Shown piece by piece: positions 8,214-15,198 of a DNA stretch of 38,658 nt. A program made the position numbers and the translations under genes. Under the pieces are notes generated by a model that worked only from the letters and a program-made list of their open reading frames with translations, did not search any database and was not told where the DNA came from. The stretch comes from Candidatus Mediterraneibacter excrementigallinarum (GTDB lineage Bacteria; Bacillota; Clostridia; Lachnospirales; Lachnospiraceae). Location: contig DWVT01000100.1 of assembly GCA_019120075.1 (NCBI GenBank), forward strand, positions 1 to 38,658, written 5' to 3'. How positions within the stretch are numbered: position 1 is the stretch's first letter; every line of letters begins with the position of its first letter.

Positions 8214-8244
8214 AAAATAAAAAGTGCCACTGAAAACGTGGCAC
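8214..8244 (-). terminator. terminator of the Rpn gene (hairpin copy 3)
   Basis: GTGCCAC (8224-8230) and GTGGCAC (8238-8244) pair around TGAAAAC; the minus strand continues TTTTTATTTT. It lies 23 bases past the Rpn stop. Confidence 0.85.
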
Positions 8245-8267
8245 TCTCTAACCTTTTTATTAATGCT

Positions 8268-9065
8268 CTACAAATCCTTCTTAATTTTTTCAACCCGTTC
8301 TTTTGTTACCCTCATCATCTCACAAATAGACTCAATGGAGAATCCCTTTTTAAGAGCAGCTCGTATGTCCTCATCCTTCTCTTTCGCAACATACTCTTTC
8401 GCGTATTCTTTTGCGTATTCTTTTGCATATTTTTCCATTACTTCACACATAATACTCATACCTCCTTCGTCTTTCTTCAAGTATTGAATACGATTTGAAA
8501 AAAACGGGAATTTGGGATTTTGCACATCTTTCTGCATAAAACATTGCATTAGTTCTGCAATATCACTTCCATCATTAACTTTTGTATTCACAAAAATCTC
8601 GTGCTGTCCATCGTCTACTACAGTATTTGTCTCCCGAATTGTACGATCTATGTGATAGATTGTGCGATTTTGATGAAGGAAATCAAATTCTGTAATGTAA
8701 ACAATATATAGTGTTGGTACCTCTTTAAATTGTCTTCCAGGATCTGTGATTCCGGCTGTAAGACAAGCCGCGTGATATCGGGCTCTACGTAAATGATCAT
8801 CATTATCGGCTCGTTGTACCTCGATATTACACATACCGCCGTCACCCAATGTGCATAAAGCATCTAATCTTACGGAACGACCGATCATATTTTTATAATT
8901 TGTCTGTACGGATACGGTTTCAACCTCCAGATTAGGATCTTGTAAAATAACTCGAAGAATTTCCTGACATACATCCACATCATTTGCAAATACTTCAAAA
9001 AATGTATCATCAATAGGTCGGAACTCTTGAACTCTTTTGCGTTTTTCTTCGTAAGATAACCTCAT
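8268..9065 (-). CDS. Rpn-family recombination-promoting nuclease / PD-(D/E)XK putative transposase
   Basis: The 265-residue protein begins RPIDDTFFEVFANDVDVCQE, the usual start of this family. The PD-(D/E)XK core is visible as RLDALCTLGDGG (Asp near 68) and CNIEVQ (Glu near 81, Gln near 83), followed by DDHLRRARYHAACL. E. coli Rpn proteins of this broad family are DNA endonucleases that raise recombination; the clostridial branch is annotated as putative transposase. The C-terminus has three YAKEY-type repeats and a small HTH-like tail (GFSIESICEMMRVTKERV). AGGAGAAG precedes ATG 9065, and it has its own promoter (9124-9152). It sits between two related PP-loop genes, as if inserted into their operon. 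Confidence 0.88.
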   Translation of the reverse strand: MRLSYEEKRKRVQEFRPIDDTFFEVFANDVDVCQEILRVILQDPNLEVETVSVQTNYKNMIGRSVRLDALCTLGDGGMCNIEVQRADNDDHLRRARYHAACLTAGITDPGRQFKEVPTLYIVYITEFDFLHQNRTIYHIDRTIRETNTVVDDGQHEIFVNTKVNDGSDIAELMQCFMQKDVQNPKFPFFSNRIQYLKKDEGGMSIMCEVMEKYAKEYAKEYAKEYVAKEKDEDIRAALKKGFSIESICEMMRVTKERVEKIKKDL

Positions 9066-9123
9066 ACTGCTCTTCTCCTATAGGTTAATACAATGGGATT
9101 TCTCTGTTATCGACTATATTATT

Positions 9124-9152
9124 AATATAGCATATTGATTTCTGCAGCGCAA
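9124..9152 (-). promoter_or_regulatory. promoter of the Rpn gene
   Basis: On the minus strand TTGCGC (9147-9152), 17-base spacer, TATATT (9124-9129). Confidence 0.5.
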
Positions 9153-9210
9153 ATCTATATGGTATTCTACTCATTATATACCTCTTCTATCATAGATTTT
9201 TCCTTCTAAT

Positions 9211-9915
9211 TCACCTTGTTTCATATTTATCTTCGTAGGCAAAGCGTTTTTCCAGATCTTTTACTGTACTGGCAGGCCGAAACGACTGTGGACTTTCATT
9301 ATCCCATTGAAGCATTATCTGACAGTATTTCGGATAGTCCTTTCTTAAAATGCGCAATGAATCCAGATTCTGCTTTATGCAAAACCAGCAGCCCAGCCTT
9401 CTGAACTTATTATATAGTGGATTTAAAAGATTTCTTTCCTTCAGTAAGTTTATACAGTCATTTTCTGTCATCCCCCATTCTGCCAGCGGAGCGCGACAGT
9501 TGGGCTGCAACTTTGCAAGACGTTTAGGTTCATCAGCAGCAATACCCAGATAATTGATATGTTCTCCATAGCGTTTATAGTGTTTACGAATAGTTTTAAG
9601 TTTCAGACGGTCATTGCACCAGGGACCGATTGTGATGGGAAAACCATACATTGTTCCTGCACGTTTACCGGTTTGATATCTTGAATGAAAAACCTCATCA
9701 AAGGTTAAGATTGACGGAACAATTGTTATTTTACGACCGATATAGTCTTCTACCTTTTCTATGTAATCATACATTTCCGGATAATCAGCCCCTATTTCAT
9801 CCGTTGCCATAACCTTGATGAAAACTATATCATCAATGGGCATCCCCTCTTCTATCATTCGTATCAGCATAGCGGTGGAATCTTTCCCACCGCTGAAATT
9901 TACAATATGTTTCAT
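9211..9915 (-). CDS. PAPS-reductase-family PP-loop protein 2
   Basis: The 234-residue protein opens MKHIVNFSGGKDSTAMLIRM with an exact SGGKDS PP-loop (8-13). Further motifs are GPWCNDRLK (about 128-136), LGIAADEPKRL, PLAEWGMTENDC and RLGCWFCIKQ. The two Cys sites and the AEWGM(T/S)E(N/Q)DC block match the gene at 7313, so the two are distant paralogues. Likely adenylation or sulfur-transfer chemistry on nucleotide or nucleic acid; substrate unknown. GGAGATGGAGA precedes ATG 9915. The ATG overlaps the stop of a 51-codon frame upstream (ATGA), which implies translational coupling. No dndB, dndD or dndE partner is visible in the window. Confidence 0.85.
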   Translation of the reverse strand: MKHIVNFSGGKDSTAMLIRMIEEGMPIDDIVFIKVMATDEIGADYPEMYDYIEKVEDYIGRKITIVPSILTFDEVFHSRYQTGKRAGTMYGFPITIGPWCNDRLKLKTIRKHYKRYGEHINYLGIAADEPKRLAKLQPNCRAPLAEWGMTENDCINLLKERNLLNPLYNKFRRLGCWFCIKQNLDSLRILRKDYPKYCQIMLQWDNESPQSFRPASTVKDLEKRFAYEDKYETR

Positions 9916-10067
9916 TCTCCATCTCCGTAAAAATTATTTTGCTGGAGACGGATAAGTCCATTCTTACCGGCGTGTACTTTTACACCGCTTGCCGATTGCT
10001 TTTTTCGGTATTTTGATGCGCAATCATCTGATACCTTGCGGAAACCCTTAAACAGGGAATTTAGAAG
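9912..10067 (-). CDS. short reading frame coupled to PAPS-reductase-like gene 2
   Basis: 51 codons end in a TGA that overlaps the ATG of the PP-loop gene by four bases. The peptide includes DDCASKYRKKQSASGVKVHA then GKNGLIRLQ. It aligns with the short frame before the other PP-loop gene (GCELLRKNSDNSVKV then ITSSMGRHAV), with conserved Cys, RK, Ser and VKV. There is no ATG in frame. An ATG at 10069-10071 opens MTSKFPV and stops at TAA 10048-10050, one frame away, with that stop inside a CCCT-GTTTA-AGGG hairpin. A CTG at 10053-10055 is a possible start. Real coding is supported by the coupling and the paralogue, not by a start site. Confidence 0.45.
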   Translation of the reverse strand, partial: LLNSLFKGFRKVSDDCASKYRKKQSASGVKVHAGKNGLIRLQQNNFYGDGE

Positions 10068-10091
10068 TCATATTGTATATATTTCTTTGGA

Positions 10092-10457
10092 TCAAAGTGT
10101 CAGAATTGCATATGCCACTCGCGATATATCCAGAATTTCCACATTGGATACAGCCCGATATGGTCGAAGCCTGTTTTCTTCATCAATCCAATCGCTCACT
10201 TTTATATAAATTTCGATATCAAGTTCTTCGTGTTCTCCGAGATTGGCAAAAAAATATTTCTTCCCTTCGCGATAATTGCCGCGAATTGTGGTGTAACTAT
10301 ATACAACCTGATACAATGCTAAAGAGATCTGCATATTCAATATTTGCCTTGGATGAACATTTTTAAGAAACTGCCTATATTTTTGCGTTTCTTCGAAAGT
10401 ACCGTTTACACCTATTTCTGAAAATTCGCATAAATCAGCAAATTTGTGTATATGCAT
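10092..10457 (-). CDS. accessory protein of unknown function (operon A)
   Basis: A 121-residue protein starting MHIHKFADLCEFSEIGVNGT. No family recognised. It is soluble, mixed in charge, with a central YSYTTIRGNYREGKKYFFAN that looks like beta-strand sequence. The start is well set by AAAAGGAGG eight bases before ATG 10457. A terminator-like hairpin (10495-10523) lies between it and the previous gene with no space for a full promoter, so expression needs read-through. It is the fifth of five accessory genes transcribed from the promoter at 13445-13473. Confidence 0.7.
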   Translation of the reverse strand: MHIHKFADLCEFSEIGVNGTFEETQKYRQFLKNVHPRQILNMQISLALYQVVYSYTTIRGNYREGKKYFFANLGEHEELDIEIYIKVSDWIDEENRLRPYRAVSNVEILDISRVAYAILTL

Positions 10458-10494
10458 TTCAAGCCTCCTTTTGTGGTAAGTGTTACACTAATGC

Positions 10495-10523
10495 AAAAGG
10501 CAATCGACTAATTCCGATTGCCC
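10495..10523 (-). terminator. terminator-like hairpin just upstream of the 10457 gene
   Basis: GGCAATCG (10499-10506) and CGATTGCC (10515-10522), 8 bp, minus strand followed by TTTTGC. About 20 bases separate it from the next ribosome binding site. Confidence 0.7.
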
Positions 10524-10547
10524 CTGAATTGTATGTATTTATAATAG

Positions 10548-10832
10548 TTAGTTATCACAGCTCCCTTCCTTCCCCTTTTTTGAAAACCTAGGAATAAAAT
10601 AGCCGAAATCTCTCGCAGGATATCGGTTTCTCTTGATATTATCAAGGATTCCTAAAAAGTCATGTGTAAAATCAAAAATATCTGCGTTGAGCCAGTCATC
10701 AAGGCATAGTTCGAATGTCTCGTCCGCATTTTCAATGTCCATAAGGGCAGATATCCTTGTGCCTGTGAAAATTCCCTCACGCTCTGCTCTTTTTATAATC
10801 TGTAGATATTTTTCATTTCGAATCTTATCCAT
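10548..10832 (-). CDS. small DUF6874-like protein
   Basis: A 94-residue protein: KYLQIIKRAEREGIFTGTRI, SALMDIENADETFELCLDDW, LNADIFDFTHDFLGI and FIPRF. The pattern RAE..G...R.SLLMD, DDWLNADDFNFAHD and FVPRF is one I associate with DUF6874, a small family in phages and mobile elements of gut Firmicutes; this is from memory. GAGGAA lies upstream of ATG 10832, which follows the previous gene's stop by 11 bases. Function unknown. Confidence 0.65.
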   Translation of the reverse strand: MDKIRNEKYLQIIKRAEREGIFTGTRISALMDIENADETFELCLDDWLNADIFDFTHDFLGILDNIKRNRYPARDFGYFIPRFSKKGKEGSCDN

Positions 10833-10843
10833 ATACTAATTCC

Positions 10844-11110
10844 TCACATTTCATGTGCATCAGGCTCGATTGATATAATTGAGTTTTCATCAAAGTTGTT
10901 TTCCTGGCAAAAATCATGCCAGCATTGTTCCAAATCTTTGCAGGTACAATTGTTCCAATCTACATCTTCAGGATGCAGATCAAACTGAGTTTCATCTGTT
11001 GTCTTGTCTGGAGCCACAAAAATAATATTCAAAGGCCAGATTCTATGAGAGCATTTCTGAATGAAATTATTGCCCTCGAAGTACTCTCGGAATGCTGTTT
11101 CAAAATTCAT
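10844..11110 (-). CDS. small acidic accessory protein (operon A)
   Basis: The 88-residue product (MNFETAFREYFEGNNFIQKC) is strongly acidic towards its C-terminus and carries NCTCKDLEQCWHDFCQENNF, with four Cys in 16 residues. That could bind metal, but no known finger pattern is met. TGGAGG seven bases before ATG 11110 supports the start. It lies 19 bases after the 474-residue gene and 11 bases before the DUF6874-like gene, so the three form one transcript. Family not recognised. Confidence 0.65.
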   Translation of the reverse strand: MNFETAFREYFEGNNFIQKCSHRIWPLNIIFVAPDKTTDETQFDLHPEDVDWNNCTCKDLEQCWHDFCQENNFDENSIISIEPDAHEM

Positions 11111-11129
11111 CGTAAACCTCCATTTATTG

Positions 11130-12554
11130 TTAGATATTAGTCTTGAGCTTATGATATATCCTGTAAGTATGAGATCTTACATATGTTTTTCCGGCTGCAA
11201 GTTTGAAGCCGAGCTGTTTCGCATTTTGACGTGCAGTATCTGATGCGTGCTGTCCTGGTGGGAGATTGCGTATATATCCTACACGTGTCTTTATTTCCTC
11301 TTGATAGTCCTCCTTATGATAGATCTGTTCGACATAGCGTTTCTTACTTGCTGTTTTTGATCTGACAGCAGAACGGTATTTATACAAAACCAGTGGCTGA
11401 TCTGGGTAGTGGAACTCCCCAGCCAGGTCTTCCGTCTGGCGAATCGCATGGTTCCTTTTATTTCGTATTTCATAATCGCAAGTGAGCAACATATAGTTTT
11501 CGAGCACAAAGTTTTTTATCTGTTCGTGCATCGGTCCAATGGATTCCTCATAAATGCTGTAGAATACATCTGATTTTGTATAATAGTAACCGGAAAACTG
11601 TCCATTTCCATATGTGGAAACTCGATACAGCATAACAATTTCATTATCATATATTGTTTCGATAAATCGAATCTCGCAGATATCTCCGGCATTTACATAG
11701 CTCGCAGTAATGCCACTGGCCGGGAGCAAATAATTACGCTCTTTCAAGCACTCCTGGTAGACATCTGTCTTTTTCCAAATTCTTGGGAAATGTAATGAAT
11801 AGGGAACATATGGATCATCGATGGCGACAAAGGCAGTGCGCTCATCAATATACGGAACCATCCTGAAAGTATTGTTTTCATAAGTCATATTCATGCTGTT
11901 TATAGCAGCCCATTCCTGAAGTGAATGAACTTCATATCCATATTTTTTAAATGCTTCGTATAGCTGCTGAGGGTTTAATACTTTATCCTTTATCAAATCT
12001 TTTTCGAGATCATATACACCAAGATCTAAATAAGGATGAATACACTTTTGATAAAGCGGCTCACCAGATTCTAATATCCCGTATATGGAATACTCAATTT
12101 TTGATCTTGTGAAGTATGCGGACTGCTGCATCAGTAAGCTGATGTATGCCGAGATAATATCCTTGTACCTGCGTTTCTGCTTAGTCATACGTTCTTTCAT
12201 TATTATTGTGCAGAAATCATAGAATTCCCGGTACCAAGAGTTCCTTTCAATCGTAACACAGCAGTTTTTCAGATACTCATCCAAAGTTTCTGCAAATTTT
12301 TCCGGATGAATAGCGGCTTCTTCCATAGGAATAGCATATGATTTTATAAACCATTTGTACTGATCAGGAACGCAATGAAAATAGATTGCAGTTTCCAAAT
12401 CGTAGAAGTCAACCGTGGATACATTCGAAATAATTAGTGCTGCAATACTAAGTGTTCTCTTTTTCAGGATCCAATCTGAAAAAGATGCACCATTTCTTTT
12501 CCCATGCTTAATCTGCAGCAAAAGCATATCTTCGAAACTAGCATTACCAAACAT
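11130..12554 (-). CDS. 474-residue accessory protein, unknown function
   Basis: No known family recognised over most of the length. Residues about 10-45 (LLLQIKHGKRNGASFSDWIL) and 60-160 are helical. The middle holds IDERTAFVAIDDPYVPYSLH and repeated aromatic segments. The C-terminus (about 425-474), GYIRNLPPGQHASDTARQNA then KQLGFKLAAGKTYVR, is a basic module that I recall at the ends of other clostridial accessory proteins. There is no signal peptide or membrane segment. TTTGGAGG before ATG 12554 fixes the start. A terminator-like hairpin stands immediately before that site (12570-12598). Confidence 0.7.
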   Translation of the reverse strand: MFGNASFEDMLLLQIKHGKRNGASFSDWILKKRTLSIAALIISNVSTVDFYDLETAIYFHCVPDQYKWFIKSYAIPMEEAAIHPEKFAETLDEYLKNCCVTIERNSWYREFYDFCTIIMKERMTKQKRRYKDIISAYISLLMQQSAYFTRSKIEYSIYGILESGEPLYQKCIHPYLDLGVYDLEKDLIKDKVLNPQQLYEAFKKYGYEVHSLQEWAAINSMNMTYENNTFRMVPYIDERTAFVAIDDPYVPYSLHFPRIWKKTDVYQECLKERNYLLPASGITASYVNAGDICEIRFIETIYDNEIVMLYRVSTYGNGQFSGYYYTKSDVFYSIYEESIGPMHEQIKNFVLENYMLLTCDYEIRNKRNHAIRQTEDLAGEFHYPDQPLVLYKYRSAVRSKTASKKRYVEQIYHKEDYQEEIKTRVGYIRNLPPGQHASDTARQNAKQLGFKLAAGKTYVRSHTYRIYHKLKTNI

Positions 12555-12569
12555 AATTTACCTCCAAAT

Positions 12570-12598
12570 AAAAAAGAATGGCGGTAATCCTGCCATCC
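12570..12598 (-). terminator. terminator-like hairpin abutting the 12554 gene's ribosome binding site
   Basis: Minus strand: ATGGC/GCCAT stem (12578-12582 and 12592-12596), then TTCTTTTTTATTT, then GGAGG. The U run and the ribosome binding site touch, so no promoter fits between. Confidence 0.65.
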
Positions 12599-12621
12599 CT
12601 GAGAGTCAATGTATAAAATTT

Positions 12622-13206
12622 TCAACATAGTTCTAATATTGAGTGCGCATATTCTTTTGCAGCCTCATATGTATTCCATTTGCGCATATCACCGTAATGA
12701 AGCTGCATATCGCCGATATAAGCGTACCAGTGATTCCCATTTTCTCCGTATTGCTTTATATGTATGTCTTTTTCAGTGAAATGAGGGAAGATCAGTTCTT
12801 TTCTACGGCAAAATTGCGAATATTCAAGATTGAAAGTGTGGCCGCCAGATGAATTAATATATACTGAACCAAATTCTCGAAGATCCTTGAATTCACTGAA
12901 GCCCGCTTCTACCCTTAGCATAGAAAAACCATCGAGTATTGTTCCGCCAACATTCTCGGCTTGCATAAGCGCTGCCTGCATATATTGAAAATCACGATTT
13001 GTATACAGAGAAATTAAATCTTCCGGATTTTTAGAATCTCGTGCTTGCCTCAAAAGATCCTCTGGTCTGTTACCATGAAAGAAATTCCGTAAAGCATTTT
13101 CGTATCTGTGGCCGTCTGTTTTTTTATGATAATCAGTCAGTTGTTCTATCGTATCAATTTTTAGCCACCACCCACCTTCCGTGGACAGGACAAATAAATA
13201 TTCCAT
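12622..13206 (-). CDS. 194-residue accessory protein, first gene of operon A
   Basis: ATG 13206 is chosen because AAAGGAGG precedes it at ideal spacing; the frame is open 20 codons further up, reading through the leader hairpin without a better start. The protein begins MEYLFVLSTEGGWWLKIDTI. Its C-terminal 40 residues (YGENGNHWYAYIGDMQLHYG, then WNTYEAAKEYAHSILE) look like a small beta unit followed by a helix. Family not recognised. It is the promoter-proximal gene behind the leader at 13330-13445. Confidence 0.7.
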   Translation of the reverse strand: MEYLFVLSTEGGWWLKIDTIEQLTDYHKKTDGHRYENALRNFFHGNRPEDLLRQARDSKNPEDLISLYTNRDFQYMQAALMQAENVGGTILDGFSMLRVEAGFSEFKDLREFGSVYINSSGGHTFNLEYSQFCRRKELIFPHFTEKDIHIKQYGENGNHWYAYIGDMQLHYGDMRKWNTYEAAKEYAHSILELC

Positions 13207-13221
13207 ATGATATCCTCCTTT

Positions 13222-13250
13222 AAAATAAAATAAGGAGCATAAATGCTCCC
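13222..13250 (-). terminator. terminator-like hairpin abutting the 13206 gene's ribosome binding site
   Basis: GGAGCAT (13234-13240) and ATGCTCC (13243-13249) form a 7-bp stem; the minus strand then reads TTATTTTATTTTA and AAAGGAGG. Confidence 0.65.
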
Positions 13251-13336
13251 AAGTTATACATCTCATTATGGTGATTAAATTGTAACAAAATAAATCAAAT
13301 ATTGTTAAAAACGATCCTCCTTTTAAAAAATTGCAT

Positions 13337-13360
13337 AAAAAACCTGCATTTTCATGCAGG
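13337..13360 (-). terminator. leader terminator of operon A
   Basis: CCTGCAT (13343-13349) and ATGCAGG (13354-13360) around TTTC; minus strand followed by six T. It is about 85 bases downstream of the promoter and ahead of all genes, so it would stop transcription unless overcome. Confidence 0.75.
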
Positions 13361-13372
13361 CTGTAAAAGAAA

Positions 13373-13384
13373 CCTGTTTCCAGG
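13373..13384 (-). promoter_or_regulatory. leader hairpin with GAAA loop (operon A)
   Basis: On the minus strand CCTG-GAAA-CAGG, flanked by AATC and TTT. The operon B leader has CCTG-GGAA-CAGG in the same place (36688-36699). Outer bases TGTAA/TTACA could extend the stem here. Confidence 0.5.
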
Positions 13385-13444
13385 GATTACACTTTTTTCG
13401 GTAACTTATGCTACTGATGATATACAATAATGATTTATGTAATA

Positions 13445-13473
13445 AGTATAACGGATTGAGGCCATAAAGTAAA
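13445..13473 (-). promoter_or_regulatory. promoter of accessory operon A
   Basis: Minus strand TTTACT (13468-13473), 17-base spacer, TATACT (13445-13450). It is the only good promoter between the kinase gene's end and operon A. Confidence 0.6.
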
Positions 13474-13646
13474 CGCCATGAAGTGTATAATTTGTACTCA
13501 TAGTTGACGCAAGCTTACGGATATATAAAAGTTTACAGTTAAGAAAGCAACAGGCATAGGAGCTGCATGGCTACGGTGCGATTATATACACTCCTGCAGA
13601 TACGAGGAGAGAAAAAGATATATCCTGCTATCCGCCGGTCAGCGGA

Positions 13647-15116
13647 TCAATCTTCTACTGTTTTATCCATATCTAAAAAGCTCGTCAAGCCGGACACATA
13701 TATTCGTACCTCACCACCGCCTTTTTGGCTGTTCTTAAGCTCTAGTGCACCGCCGTTTTCTTCCAACACGGACCGGGCGATATAGAGTCCCATACCATAG
13801 TGCCTCTTATCTGTGCGGCTTCTATCCGCTTGATAAAATTGCTCGGTGCCGCGCCGTAGAGCCTCTTCGGAAAATCCAGGACCGCTGTCTGTCACCGTTA
13901 TCTGGAGTAATTCTCCTGTCTTGATCCGTTCCGCACGGATCTCGAGTCTGCCCCCATCTGGGCAGTAATCTACTCCATTGGTGAGCACATTTCCCACAGC
14001 TCGTATCAGCTCATCACGAAATCCTTGCCGTCCCTGAATTATAAACTCCTCCGAAGGAAATGCACAATCTACTATCAGGTTTTTTCTCCTTCCAAGCGCA
14101 TCTGCCTTTTTCTGTACTTCTTCCAGAAAGGGGCCGGCGGGAAACCGTTCCTTCTGTTCCCTATTTCCTGAGGGAGTCAGGTTCACTTCATCTTGCCCTG
14201 TTTTCTGCTCAGATGCTCTGACCGCCTTTTGGAGTACCGCAAGATACCGTTCTAGTTCCACCACATTGTCAAGTACTTCCTGATCCCACTCGCGGATTTC
14301 TTCCATATTTTCCGTTTCCTGCATCAATTCTGCATTCCCCCGGATGATTGTCAGAGGAGTCTTTATGTCATGAGCGAGAGCTGCAATCTGTTCCTGCTTC
14401 TGCATCCGAGACTCCCATTGTTCCTTCAGGGATCTTTGTAGAGCTTCCTTCATCTTAAAGAGTGCTCCCAATACATCATCCACTTCGCGGATGTCTGAAT
14501 ATTCCCGTTCAAATTCCAAATCTTCTCCGCCCACTTTTGCTGCTATCTCTGTCAATGTATCCAGACGTCTTTTCAGATATCTCCCGAAGCTCCGGGCAGT
14601 AAGTGCTGCCTGTGACAGAAAAAGGAGCAACCCGGCAAAGAGGATTAAAAGTTCTGCATTCGGGAACACCGCCCGAAGAGACGGATTCGTGAATTTTGCT
14701 ACCATCTCGTACCTGACGATCACCAGATTCCCATCATTTTTCTCTATGCTCCTGTAGAAAATATTGTAAAACGCTCCGGTATCTCCGCTCTTCCACCTAT
14801 TCCATCCGTCCTGTTGTTCTTTTCCTTCAAATGTACCGTAAAGAAAACTTCCTTCAGGATCATAGACGCCGAATGTACAGCTATCTGGAAGTAATGCCGC
14901 TTCGTTTCCTCCCGCCTTGATTTTATCTGTTGCCTCTTCAATCTGGCTCTGTTCATAGGTGGGTAGCCGGATGATTCCGCTATTTACTAGCGTTGAATAA
15001 ACAATCAGCGTTCCTGCTACAAGGATTACCGTCAATACGCAGAATCGGAGCAAATACCGGATAAATACCATATATAAACTTAATTTTCTTGTCCTGCTCA
15101 CTTTTTGTTTCATCAT
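13647..15116 (-). CDS. sensor histidine kinase of the peptide-immunity locus (LanK/CprK-like)
   Basis: From ATG 15116 (GAAGGA just upstream) the product is 489 residues. Membrane segments lie at about 18-41 and 154-172 and enclose an extracytoplasmic sensor of about 110 residues. A HAMP-like linker follows. The HisKA box is ALAHDIKTPLTIIRGNAELM with phospho-acceptor His near 249. The ATPase domain shows VLTNGVDYCPDGG (N box), VTDSGPGFSEE (G1) and GMGLYIARSVLEENGG (G2). The frame is open up to 15221, overlapping the regulator gene, but no better start exists there. The kinase would sense an extracellular peptide and activate the response regulator encoded just upstream. Confidence 0.9.
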   Translation of the reverse strand: MMKQKVSRTRKLSLYMVFIRYLLRFCVLTVILVAGTLIVYSTLVNSGIIRLPTYEQSQIEEATDKIKAGGNEAALLPDSCTFGVYDPEGSFLYGTFEGKEQQDGWNRWKSGDTGAFYNIFYRSIEKNDGNLVIVRYEMVAKFTNPSLRAVFPNAELLILFAGLLLFLSQAALTARSFGRYLKRRLDTLTEIAAKVGGEDLEFEREYSDIREVDDVLGALFKMKEALQRSLKEQWESRMQKQEQIAALAHDIKTPLTIIRGNAELMQETENMEEIREWDQEVLDNVVELERYLAVLQKAVRASEQKTGQDEVNLTPSGNREQKERFPAGPFLEEVQKKADALGRRKNLIVDCAFPSEEFIIQGRQGFRDELIRAVGNVLTNGVDYCPDGGRLEIRAERIKTGELLQITVTDSGPGFSEEALRRGTEQFYQADRSRTDKRHYGMGLYIARSVLEENGGALELKNSQKGGGEVRIYVSGLTSFLDMDKTVED

Positions 15117-15198
15117 GTTCCTTCTTTCACTGCCATTGTTAGCACCAGATCTGCCACACCTTTTTGCATCTACTCTATATCTGGATTCGCCATAGCGT

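Noticed and set aside
8390-8440. Short tandem repeats as a CRISPR or regulatory array
   Set aside because: They encode the YAKEY repeats of the Rpn protein; there are no spacers.
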